Assembly (NCBI GenBank): GCA_027488975.1
Contig: JAIYAQ010000006.1
Span: 109,640-173,639, forward strand
DNA from: Cyanobium sp. E1_MAG_00006
GTDB taxonomy: Bacteria; Cyanobacteriota; Cyanobacteriia; PCC-6307; Cyanobiaceae
Direction: 5' to 3'
Length of the DNA: 64,000 nucleotides
The position numbers and the translations under genes are program-made. Below the pieces are notes generated by a model, which saw only the letters and a program-made list of their open reading frames with translations, did not search any database and was not told the DNA's origin. The first letter of the stretch is position 1, and the number at the start of each line of letters is the position of its first letter. Of the stretch, positions 16,089-23,734 are shown piece by piece.

Positions 16089-16544
16089 TTAAGGGAACAA
16101 ATCCGGAATTGTTAAGTCCATATCAACTGTAGGAATGGCGATCTGATCCTTAATCACGCTGGGGCTGGGCAGAAGATCACCACTGTTCTTGCGTTGGCTG
16201 CTGCAGGCAAAGCTGCCATTACCGACGTAGGTGCAGTCGTCTCCTTTGCCAGAGCGTCCAGTGGTCTTCAGGGGATTCTGGCAGGTGGTGACGCCACCAC
16301 TGTCTTGAACGCAGGTGAACTGCCGGCCAGTGTTGGATTGACAACTCGCCACCCCACCCGCTGAGGACACACAGGTCAGGGTGCTGCCATCGCTCCAGCC
16401 TGAGCAGGTGCTTACACCATCAACACTGGGGACGCAGTACACATCAAACGAGTCAGCTGTCGCCTGCGTTGGTATCATGCAACACATGACGCCGGCAAGA
16501 AGTATCGCCACGTAAGGGGGTTGTGGTCGTGGTTGGCGTGGCAC
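16089..16544 (-). CDS. Exported Cys-repeat protein
   Basis: A 151-residue protein with a signal peptide (AILLAGVMCCMIPTQATA) and a mature part built of short Cys-containing repeats: DVYCVPSVDGVSTCSG, LTCVSSAGGVASCQ, FTCVQDSGGVTTCQ and a diverged CTYVGNGSFACSS. Each unit is C, six to seven residues, G, V/S, two residues, C, suggesting a series of small disulfide-bonded hairpins. A second protein with the same unit is encoded at 33942-34274 on the same strand. Family unknown to me. It lies divergent from the gene at 16698. Confidence 0.75.
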   Translation of the reverse strand: MPRQPRPQPPYVAILLAGVMCCMIPTQATADSFDVYCVPSVDGVSTCSGWSDGSTLTCVSSAGGVASCQSNTGRQFTCVQDSGGVTTCQNPLKTTGRSGKGDDCTYVGNGSFACSSQRKNSGDLLPSPSVIKDQIAIPTVDMDLTIPDLFP

Positions 16545-16634
16545 TGATGGTGAAAGTGCGTTCGTCTCTACGCTAGGTCATAACCTCACCATGCCTGTGG
16601 CTTCGATGGTGTCGCAATGACCAAAAGTGAGAAA

Positions 16635-16665
16635 TTGGGCAGAAATCTCCACAAGTTGCTATAGT
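16635..16665 (+). promoter_or_regulatory. Likely extended -10 promoter for the exported protein at 16698
   Basis: TGCTATAGT at 16657-16665 fits an extended -10 (TGn plus TATAGT, 16660-16665). A weak -35 match TTGGGC lies at 16635-16640, 19 bases upstream. Transcription would start near 16672, about 26 bases before the ATG. It lies in the 153-base divergent gap with the Cys-repeat gene. Confidence 0.45.
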
Positions 16666-16697
16666 AAGAAGGTTGGGGACACCCGACGATCCTCATA

Positions 16698-17222
16698 ATG
16701 AGACTCATGATCTCTCAAAGAACCGCCCAAAAGGTGGCACTCGTCTTGGGTGTCGCTTCTGTTGCATCCAGCATCAGCAGTGTGGCCGTAAAGGCCGGTC
16801 CTGCTCTGCAGACCCTCAACAACCTCACCAACACGGCTGAGTTCACGATCAACAACACCTACGGCCAGAGCTTCTCGGTCGATGGCGTGATGACTGCCGC
16901 TGTAACACCGTTTGCTGTAGGTGCGGCTGGAGACCTTGCCAATTTCACGGCAGGTTCAGCAACTCTAACCACGAATTTTACGGGGACTGGTTTCGGTAAC
17001 TACACGCCCGTTACTGCCATCTCGGCTAACGTGCAAACTGTTGCTGCTATTGTGCCTCCTCTGCTACTCAACGCAACTGGTGTCGGGGCTATTAGCTTGA
17101 GTGGGGCAGACTCAACCCAGACCATCGGCGCGAGCATCAGCTCCACCCTCTTCGGCCCCTCCAGCTTGAAGGCTACCAGCTCGTTCACCAATCAGCTGAT
17201 CAACGACCTCTCGGCGTTCTGA
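16698..17222 (+). CDS. Exported Thr/Ala/Asn-rich protein of unknown family
   Basis: A 174-residue protein. The N terminus (RTAQKVALVLGVASVASSIS, cleavage probably near VKAG) is a signal peptide. The mature part is rich in Thr, Asn, Ala and Phe-containing beta-like stretches (FTINNTYGQSFSVDG, ATLTTNFTGTGFGNYTPVT) and has no Cys. It may start at the second Met (16707). A perfect Rho-independent terminator follows 22 bases after the stop, so most transcripts should end here. It resembles the next protein in length and in short Asn/Thr-rich strands, but the similarity is weak by eye. Possibly a surface or appendage subunit; no family is recognised. Confidence 0.72.
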   Translation: MRLMISQRTAQKVALVLGVASVASSISSVAVKAGPALQTLNNLTNTAEFTINNTYGQSFSVDGVMTAAVTPFAVGAAGDLANFTAGSATLTTNFTGTGFGNYTPVTAISANVQTVAAIVPPLLLNATGVGAISLSGADSTQTIGASISSTLFGPSSLKATSSFTNQLINDLSAF

Positions 17223-17243
17223 TCCTCTCGTTTGTTGTGATCC

Positions 17244-17267
17244 GCCCCACCGTTTGGTGGGGCTTTT
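17244..17267 (+). terminator. Rho-independent terminator
   Basis: A perfect 8-bp stem GCCCCACC / GGTGGGGC with loop GTTT is followed directly by TTTT. It lies after the gene ending at 17222 and only 4 bases before the ATG of the next gene at 17272, so downstream expression needs read-through or a start inside that gene. Confidence 0.85.
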
Positions 17268-17271
17268 GCTT

Positions 17272-17769
17272 ATGAAGCAACTCTGTGTCTCGATTTTAGC
17301 TGCAGTGGCCTACTGCTGTGGGGCATCAGGTGTTCGTGGGCAATCGGCCACGGTAATTGAAACCACAAAGCAATCTCAGAGTTACACCTTCAGTAATGCA
17401 GCTGGTTTTTCGATCACCAACAACGGAACCTTGAGCTACCCAGGCCCGCTCAACCAACTGACCGGTAGCCCCTGTTGCAGTTCGGCTACCTTGAATGTTG
17501 ATGGGCAAGCCATTGTGGTTACGTCCTCCACCTTCGAAGCAGACACGGGATTGAAAGCCAATCTGGTTGGTGGCAATACCCTGAGCAGTCAGCTGGCTAA
17601 TTCCACAATGAACAACAGCTCTGGGACCAATCAGCTGTCCATTCAGTACGATGTGGTGATTGGCGGTGTTACCCGTGTTGGCGTGTCATCCTCGTACAGC
17701 ATCCAGGAGAAAGTGGATGGCCAGAGTATGTCAATTTTCCCTAAGTTTCAGCCGTCCGTCTTCCCATGA
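17272..17769 (+). CDS. Exported protein of unknown family, first of a three-gene overlapping operon
   Basis: A 165-residue protein. MKQLCVSILAAVAYCCGASG is a signal peptide ending near VRGQ; the mature part is rich in Ser, Thr, Asn and Gly with alternating polar/apolar strands (YTFSNAAGFSITNNGTLSY) and a CC pair in GSPCCSS. The ATG at 17272 is chosen because the signal peptide begins there; the open frame extends six codons upstream through the terminator. Its last bases overlap the next gene (ATGA). No family recognised. Confidence 0.7.
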   Translation: MKQLCVSILAAVAYCCGASGVRGQSATVIETTKQSQSYTFSNAAGFSITNNGTLSYPGPLNQLTGSPCCSSATLNVDGQAIVVTSSTFEADTGLKANLVGGNTLSSQLANSTMNNSSGTNQLSIQYDVVIGGVTRVGVSSSYSIQEKVDGQSMSIFPKFQPSVFP

Positions 17770-18230
17770 CGCTTAGGCGCTTCGTTGCTGCTGCCGTAAC
17801 TCTGCTTCTGGGAAGTTTGCTGGATCGAGCTGCAGCGCAGGTAACCGTTGGCTATAGCAGTATCACGTCTGCGGTGGGAGCCGCCATCTCTGATTCCAGC
17901 TACCGCCAGCGTCTCACGGATCAATACGCCATCACAGGTGTGAACGTAGAGCCGATTGATGGTGGTGATGTTTTTGATCGTAATACGATCTGGAAAACCA
18001 ACGATTCCGCGATGCCTTGGACGCTCACCATCCGTGACGATTCCCTCAAGGCAGATGTGAAGAAGGAAACGTCCCAATCTCAACTGGTTCAGGCAGGACG
18101 CAGTGAATCTGTCTACTCTGTTATTTCTGGGCCATTGTACGGCACGGTTCAGCGGTATACGCTGAGTCCATTCGCGCCAGTTCAGCTCCCCGCGATTATT
18201 CCAGTTTCTACAACTGTGTTTTCCGAATGA
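17766..18230 (+). CDS. Exported protein of unknown family, second of the operon
   Basis: A 154-residue protein with signal peptide MTLRRFVAAAVTLLLGSLLD and cleavage after RAAAQ. The mature part has SYRQRLTDQYAITGVNVEPIDG and a beta-rich second half (WTLTIRDDSLKADVKKETSQ), no Cys. It overlaps its neighbours by 4 bases on both sides, so the three proteins are likely made together and may form a complex in the periplasm or outer membrane. Family not recognised. Confidence 0.7.
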   Translation: MTLRRFVAAAVTLLLGSLLDRAAAQVTVGYSSITSAVGAAISDSSYRQRLTDQYAITGVNVEPIDGGDVFDRNTIWKTNDSAMPWTLTIRDDSLKADVKKETSQSQLVQAGRSESVYSVISGPLYGTVQRYTLSPFAPVQLPAIIPVSTTVFSE

Positions 18231-18697
18231 TTAATACATTCCGTACTGCTGCTAGTTGTAATTGGCGAATCCTTCTTCAATGTTGTGCCGCTGCTTGCCT
18301 CTCTTGTTTTCCAGTTGCTGTTCAGGCGCAGCTTCTGCTGAACGGCTATACATTCACCAGGCAGCAGGGCCTTTCGACAAGTAGCTCGGCTAAATCTGTT
18401 GTGCAGGGCGCCAGTCGAGTTCTTGGAGCTAGTTGCCGTGATCAGGTGCAAGCCTGGTATAAACAGCAGAACATTGCCAACTGGGCTGATCAGGGTTGCA
18501 TCACGGAGCCCGAGAACGTGGTTGCATTGCCTCTGGTTCCAGGTCAGATCGAACAGTTTCAGATCATCGATAAAGCAAGAAAGTTTGGGGTCGCTGATCG
18601 CACAGTCTCTTCGTCGAGTGAATCTACATCGAATCAAAAAAGCTTCACTGGCTTTGCTGGCATTGGCTATTCGGTCTTTGTGCAACCTCAAAACTAA
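18227..18697 (+). CDS. Exported protein of unknown family, third of the operon
   Basis: A 156-residue protein. A long signal region (WRILLQCCAAACLSCFPVAV, cleavage near VQAQ) contains several Cys; the mature part has two Cys (GASCRDQVQ and QGCITEPE) that could pair, then a Ser-rich and Gly/Phe-containing end. The end of the previous protein's gene overlaps its ATG (ATGA). It lies 23 bases before the GT41-like glycosyltransferase gene, so the exported-protein operon may continue into the glycan genes. Family not recognised. Confidence 0.7.
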   Translation: MINTFRTAASCNWRILLQCCAAACLSCFPVAVQAQLLLNGYTFTRQQGLSTSSSAKSVVQGASRVLGASCRDQVQAWYKQQNIANWADQGCITEPENVVALPLVPGQIEQFQIIDKARKFGVADRTVSSSSESTSNQKSFTGFAGIGYSVFVQPQN

Positions 18698-18720
18698 TCT
18701 CCGACAATTCCGCTTCCCTC

Positions 18721-20586
18721 ATGCCGGCTGCCGCTGATTATCAGGCTCTCGAAACTCTGTTGCTGGATTTGCAGCTGCAAATCCAGACTCGCGGTGTTTT
18801 TGCAACATTGCTGGATCTTCAGGTCAACACCGCACATCGCCGGCCATTGCTGGCTCGGCTCGATGTTGCGCCGATTGAGCGCTACGCGCAACAATTTCAT
18901 TCTTCTCTGCGCCAGGTCGCGCTGCTCAGCCTGCAGCTTGCCGATGAGCTGCCGCATTTGCCGGCTTGTCTGCCACTGATCATTGCCAGCCTGCAGGCCG
19001 GCCTGCATCGCGATGTGCTGCAGTTGGTGGATCAGATGGCGCCAGCTGACCCCGCCGCTGCCCCGTTGGCGATTCAGGCCGCCTATCGCCTTGGGCTGTG
19101 GCCTGAGCTGTTGCTCTATGCCACTCTGCTGCCTGACGAGGTGATGCCGATCGCACTTCAGCTGATGGTTGCTCGGGCGCAGCTGCAAGAGGGGCTCCCC
19201 TGTGCCGCCCTTGCCCTTCTGGCGAAGCTGCAGCCTCATTCAGGATCTGAGCAGCGTCAGCTCCAGCTTCTTCAGCTGCTCGCACGGCATCGCTGTGGTC
19301 TGTTCACCCAGGCGGATCTGCGCCGATTCCTGGCTCTGTTCCCCAACGCATCAGCAGCTGAACGCGCGGCACTGGCTGCTCTCTGGCCGGCTGCTGAAGC
19401 GTTGCTCACACGGGCCGAGCTCAGCTCTCCCACACTGCACCTAGCTCTGCGCCACTTCTGGCAGGGTCTCTGCCAGGTCACCATGCTCGTGGATGGCTCC
19501 GAGGTCGTACCGGCGTTGCGGAGCGGGTCTTCCATCGAGCGCCTGGCTCTTGTCATCGCGGACGGATCCCAGCTGCCTCTCTATGAGCAGCTTCTGCAGG
19601 CTCTCAGCGCTCGATCCAAGGGTGATCTCAACGTGCAGCTGCTGGTTTTGCATCCTGGAGCCACGGATCTCGCGGCCTCGGTTTCCCGCCTGGATCTGCA
19701 TGGTTTGAGCGTTTCAGGCATGGTGCATCAGCTGCGCCGGCTGGAACTCGATGCAGTGATCGACACCGTGGGGCTTCACGATGCCCGCTGGCTTGAGGTG
19801 TTGGCTCAGCGGGTGGCAGCGCTTCAGATTGGCTGGCTGGCGCCGGATTTGGCCACAGTGCAGGCACCGCTCTACGACGCCCTTGTGGTGGACCGCTGGA
19901 CCCAACCAGCCGAGTCTCTGCAGTTCCAGGTCCGGTTGCTACAGGTGTCCGGCTTGGCCGTGCTCACCCATCCCGCAGCGCTGCCATCGCGCCGGTCAAG
20001 CTCACCTGCCGCTGCAGATGGCACTCTGCAGGTGCTTGTGCTTGGTTCCCCAGAGCAGCTTCTTCCAGGTTCTGCTGTGCTGCTGCGCCAGATCCTTGCG
20101 CAGGCTCCAGCCCTCACCATCGCCTTCCTCGATCCAGCCTGGAGCGAACCAGGTCTGCTGGAGGCGTGGTGGTCTGCCGAACAGCCGCAGCCTCTACCAG
20201 CCCAGCTGCAGCTGATGTCTGGCCTCGAGGCGATAACTTCCGCTGATCCGAGCTTCTGCGTTGGCCTGTCTCTCAACCAGTGCAGTCCCACCGTTTCTGC
20301 GCTGCAGCTGATCAGCCTGGGCATCCCAATTGTCTGCCTCGCGAGCCAACTTCAGGGCATCCAACCCCTGTGTGGCCTGCTGGAGGCGCTAGGGCTACAG
20401 GCGTTTGTTACGGCTGATCCGCAGCACTGCCTAGCCATCCTGGCGGAATGGGCTGCTGATCCAGAATTGCGCAGCCACTTGGGCGAGGCCTTGCCAACCC
20501 AGCTGGCAAACAGCCTGGCCATGGATCTGGATCTGTTTGCCTCAGATCTGCTTCAGGGCCTCCATCTCCTCAAGCACGCTGCGTAG
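18721..20586 (+). CDS. GT41/OGT-like glycosyltransferase with helical repeat N-terminus
   Basis: A 621-residue Leu/Ala/Gln-rich protein without a signal peptide. Residues ~1-230 are all-helical and TPR-like (AAYRLGLWPELLLYATLLP, LMVARAQLQEGLPCAALALL). The second half looks like the catalytic part of O-GlcNAc transferase/SPINDLY-type proteins: GLHDARWLEVLAQRVAALQI then GWLAPDL corresponds to the family block in which an H/D-containing loop precedes (R)PAPxQVxWLG and ALVVDRWTQP to the following Asp segment. VLGSPEQLLPGSAVLLRQIL matches the later KxxPxxxxxWxxIL region. The motifs are degenerate, so activity is uncertain. The 3' end overlaps the opposing Maf-like gene by 45 bases. Confidence 0.6.
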   Translation: MPAAADYQALETLLLDLQLQIQTRGVFATLLDLQVNTAHRRPLLARLDVAPIERYAQQFHSSLRQVALLSLQLADELPHLPACLPLIIASLQAGLHRDVLQLVDQMAPADPAAAPLAIQAAYRLGLWPELLLYATLLPDEVMPIALQLMVARAQLQEGLPCAALALLAKLQPHSGSEQRQLQLLQLLARHRCGLFTQADLRRFLALFPNASAAERAALAALWPAAEALLTRAELSSPTLHLALRHFWQGLCQVTMLVDGSEVVPALRSGSSIERLALVIADGSQLPLYEQLLQALSARSKGDLNVQLLVLHPGATDLAASVSRLDLHGLSVSGMVHQLRRLELDAVIDTVGLHDARWLEVLAQRVAALQIGWLAPDLATVQAPLYDALVVDRWTQPAESLQFQVRLLQVSGLAVLTHPAALPSRRSSSPAAADGTLQVLVLGSPEQLLPGSAVLLRQILAQAPALTIAFLDPAWSEPGLLEAWWSAEQPQPLPAQLQLMSGLEAITSADPSFCVGLSLNQCSPTVSALQLISLGIPIVCLASQLQGIQPLCGLLEALGLQAFVTADPQHCLAILAEWAADPELRSHLGEALPTQLANSLAMDLDLFASDLLQGLHLLKHAA

Positions 20587-22611
20587 CTTGTGCTCATGCA
20601 GGTTGGACAGAGATAGCGAATAGCTCAGCATCTCCAGGCTGAGGGCCTCCATTGAATTGATGCAGCTCAGCAGAATGTGCCGGCAATGCTTCTCCCATTC
20701 TGCCTCCGCCTGCTGTGGGATCAGGCGACTGAGAACCAGTAGATCGATCCAGATGCGTGAGAGGGTACCGCCAAATAGCCGTGTCACTACCTGGTCGATC
20801 ATTGTGCCTACGTTGCGATCGGCGCAGCTCTGCCGGAACAGATCATGGTGATGTTCATTCAGGGGCTGATCGGCCAGTTGTCGCATGATCCTGCATTGCA
20901 GCCTGATCCTGGCTGGTAAATCGCAGCCAAGCAGGCGCTCGCGGCCGAGGTGCTGTAGATCAGTTTTTTCTATGGCCGCTTTGATGCAGTTTACAGCTGC
21001 AGAACCCTGTAGATTGCGGTTGAATGATTCGGGTTTGGCGCTGATTGTGCGCGGGATGCGCTGCCCGTCGCTGTAATTGTATACTTTCGTGTTTTCTACG
21101 CTGCCGCGTGCGGGCTCATACAAATCGGGATTGAGGAATGTGCCCGTCCACTCGGCGGCATCCTTTAGCGCCTGTGACGTATAGACTGTGGCTCGCAGAT
21201 TTCCCTCAACAGCCAGATTCATCGTGCGCTCGGAATGATGAAGCGCCCCCTCGATCCGTTTGGCGCTGCTCGGGTCTACAGCGCCGAAATCCACGCCGAA
21301 CAGGTGGAGCGTGCGGTAGCCCAGCAATACCGCGAATACGACGGCGGCATTGGCGGCTTCTGACCCTTCTGAGCCGATGACTTCGCTGGCTTTCGAAGCA
21401 AAAAGTGCTGAGCTTGTGGAGGCGCTTCGCAAAAAAGTGAACGTGTTCTGATAAAGTTGAACTAGGCGAGGATCCACATTGGCGCTGCTCAGTAGCGTTG
21501 CGTTGCGGCTGAAGGCTTCCAGCTCTGGCGACGCTTGCATGAAGCGTGCATCGGCATGCCGTTCCATGTGGCAGTGATAATCAGGGGTGATTCCGGCTCC
21601 CAGGACTGGCCCTATGGTGCTGAAGCAGCAGATCAGATCGAAGCGTTCCCTATCGACCTTCAGGAGTGGCAGGGAGTCAGCCAGCGAAGGGCCACTGGCC
21701 ACAATCACGGCATGGCGCTCATGCTCGTTCACTCTGCCATAGCTCACGATGCGAGCATCGGTGTGGGTAAAGCTGAGGATGCTGTTCATCAGTATGTGCA
21801 GCTCATCCACGAAAAATCCGAGGTAGCGCAAGGCCTTCAGGCATGCATCAGGGCCGGCCAAACGTTTATCGAGTTCGTCGGCCAGGGCTATCTCGCGGAA
21901 ACGGAAACGGAAGCAGTAGGTCTGCGCGCGCAGACTGGTAATCGCAATCAGTAGATTGGCATGGTACACGGCATGGTCGCCATCCGTATCGGTGATCAGA
22001 AACAGTGTGCTCCCAGCGAGCTGAAGAGCCAGTAGCAGTTGCTCGTTTTGGCTGCGGTCGTCCACCCGATTGGCGATCAGGTCAAGGTCGGTTTCGAACA
22101 GCAGCACCAGCCGTGGTTTCAGCGTGGTTACCAATCGCGCAATTGCTGTGCAGCTACCCATGCCATGAATCAGCAGCAAGCCGGCGTCGTGGTGTTTTGG
22201 TGCTGACAGCAAGGTTGTTTGATGTTTGCTCAGAAACTCCTCGATCTGCTGGCAGCTCCAGAGCAGCTGTAGATCGTCAGCAGAATCGTGAATGTTGGCA
22301 ATGGTGAGATTAGCCAGGCTTTCGTAGCCAAGGCTGCGCCATTTACTGCTGGAGGTGCTGATCACGGTCTGCAAGGTGGCTGTGTCGGCGATCTGCAGGC
22401 AATCTGCTTGTCTCAGCCAGCTGTTGACGGCCTCATCCTCCAGTTCGGTGTCGGGCTTGTCTTCTTTATACAGGCGCTCTCCGCTTTCGCGGTCCGTCAG
22501 TTTCTGTTCTTGCATCACCCACCGCTGCGGCTTGGCTCGGCCTGCGTCGATCGCTTGGCGCAGGTCGGGCGAGAGTGCCGCGATGTGGTCGAACGCGTCT
22601 AGGACCGTCAT
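20542..22611 (-). CDS. Motility-associated-factor-type glycosyltransferase (Maf, DUF115)
   Basis: A 689-residue protein. The central part carries the DUF115/MptE-like signature AVIVASGPSLADSLPLLK (~301-318) followed by FDLICCFSTIGPVLGAGITP and DYHCHMERHAD, and later LLGYRTLHLFGVDFG, as in the Maf proteins that transfer pseudaminic or legionaminic acid to flagellin. An N-terminal Rossmann-like domain (residues ~85-270, LVLLFETDLDLIANR) and a helical C-terminal part match the three-domain Maf plan. It faces the GT41-like gene convergently and is divergent from pseB, so it belongs to the same locus although transcribed separately. In a non-flagellated cell the acceptor must be another protein, possibly exported or surface-located; that is inference. 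Confidence 0.85.
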   Translation of the reverse strand: MTVLDAFDHIAALSPDLRQAIDAGRAKPQRWVMQEQKLTDRESGERLYKEDKPDTELEDEAVNSWLRQADCLQIADTATLQTVISTSSSKWRSLGYESLANLTIANIHDSADDLQLLWSCQQIEEFLSKHQTTLLSAPKHHDAGLLLIHGMGSCTAIARLVTTLKPRLVLLFETDLDLIANRVDDRSQNEQLLLALQLAGSTLFLITDTDGDHAVYHANLLIAITSLRAQTYCFRFRFREIALADELDKRLAGPDACLKALRYLGFFVDELHILMNSILSFTHTDARIVSYGRVNEHERHAVIVASGPSLADSLPLLKVDRERFDLICCFSTIGPVLGAGITPDYHCHMERHADARFMQASPELEAFSRNATLLSSANVDPRLVQLYQNTFTFLRSASTSSALFASKASEVIGSEGSEAANAAVVFAVLLGYRTLHLFGVDFGAVDPSSAKRIEGALHHSERTMNLAVEGNLRATVYTSQALKDAAEWTGTFLNPDLYEPARGSVENTKVYNYSDGQRIPRTISAKPESFNRNLQGSAAVNCIKAAIEKTDLQHLGRERLLGCDLPARIRLQCRIMRQLADQPLNEHHHDLFRQSCADRNVGTMIDQVVTRLFGGTLSRIWIDLLVLSRLIPQQAEAEWEKHCRHILLSCINSMEALSLEMLSYSLSLSNLHEHKLRSVLEEMEALKQI

Positions 22612-22714
22612 CGGCTTGCTTCATCCATGTAACTATCCAGCGACTCTATCCTGTTCCGCTGGTAATGGAGCTAGCATGGGTTGATCCTGACATAGTCTCT
22701 GTGTTGTTTGCTCG
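22612..22714. promoter_or_regulatory. Divergent gap between the Maf-like gene and pseB
   Basis: These 103 bases must hold the promoters of both the Maf-like gene and the sugar operon. I see no convincing -35/-10 pair on either strand; TTGATC at 22681 and a TATCC-type stretch near 22640 are weak. No ribosome-binding sequence of note precedes pseB. Confidence 0.35.
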
Positions 22715-23734
22715 ATGCACTCTGATCGCCCCCTTCGTCTTCTCGTCACTGGTGGAACCGGCAGCTTCGGCCGAGCTTTTGTGCAAACGCTTCTCGATTC
22801 TTGCCCTGAGGTTGAGCGTATCGTTGTCTTCAGTCGTGATGAGTTGAAGCAATGGGAAATGCAGCAGCAGTTCCCCGAGGCTCGTTTTCCTCAGCTACGC
22901 TTTTTTCTTGGGGATGTCCGCGATCACGGCCGTCTTGTGCGTGCATTGCAGGGGGTCGACACCGTTGTCCATGCCGCTGCCCTCAAGCAGGTGCCTGCTG
23001 CTGAATACAATCCGATCGAGTTCATCAAAACCAATGTTCTAGGCGCCGAGAATGTTGTTCAGGCAAGTCTGGATGCTGGCGTGAAACGTGTGGTGGCGTT
23101 GAGCACGGATAAGGCGGCTGCGCCTATTAACCTCTATGGCGCAACTAAGCTATGCTCCGACAAGCTCTTCATCGCTGCCAACAACATCAAGGGCAAGCGT
23201 GATCTGCGTTTTTCAGTTGTCCGTTATGGCAATGTAATGGGTTCTCGCGGGTCGGTGATTCCTTTCTTCCTTGAGAAGGCGATGACGGGCGTACTGCCCA
23301 TCACCGATCCTGCAATGACCCGCTTCAACATCTCGCTGAGCGAGGGGGTGGCGATGGTGCTCTGGGCCCTGGAGAACGCCCTTGGCGGCGAGCTGTTCGT
23401 GCCCAAGATCCCGAGCTACCGGATCACTGACGTGGCCGAGGCGATCGGACCCACCTGCGAGAAGCCAATCACCGGTATCCGACCCGGCGAAAAGATCCAC
23501 GAAGAGATGATCACCGCCTCGGACAGCTTCACCACGATGGATCTGGGTGAGTACTACGCGATCCTCCCCAGCGATGGCCGGCTGCTGCAGCGCTACCAGG
23601 GCGAGGGGCGCAGTGTCATGGCCGTTGAACCCGGCTTTGCCTATAACTCCAGCACAAACCCGGAATTCCTCACAGTAAAGCAGTTGCGTGAGCTGATCCG
23701 TGATCACGTGGATCCGCAGTTTCAGCCGGTATGA
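22715..23734 (+). CDS. pseB: UDP-GlcNAc 4,6-dehydratase (inverting), first step of pseudaminic acid synthesis
   Basis: A 339-residue extended SDR protein. NAD-binding TGGTGSFG at 12-19, FSRDELKQWEM (41-49 region, typical of PseB/FlaA1), VVHAAALKQVP, then the catalytic area with Thr-Asp-Lys at 131-133 and Tyr141-xxx-Lys145. The Asp-Lys pair at this place marks the inverting C5-epimerising dehydratases of the PseB family. It should convert UDP-GlcNAc to UDP-2-acetamido-2,6-dideoxy-beta-L-arabino-hexos-4-ulose. It is the first gene of the + strand sugar operon and overlaps pseC by 4 bases (ATGA). Confidence 0.95.
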   Translation: MHSDRPLRLLVTGGTGSFGRAFVQTLLDSCPEVERIVVFSRDELKQWEMQQQFPEARFPQLRFFLGDVRDHGRLVRALQGVDTVVHAAALKQVPAAEYNPIEFIKTNVLGAENVVQASLDAGVKRVVALSTDKAAAPINLYGATKLCSDKLFIAANNIKGKRDLRFSVVRYGNVMGSRGSVIPFFLEKAMTGVLPITDPAMTRFNISLSEGVAMVLWALENALGGELFVPKIPSYRITDVAEAIGPTCEKPITGIRPGEKIHEEMITASDSFTTMDLGEYYAILPSDGRLLQRYQGEGRSVMAVEPGFAYNSSTNPEFLTVKQLRELIRDHVDPQFQPV

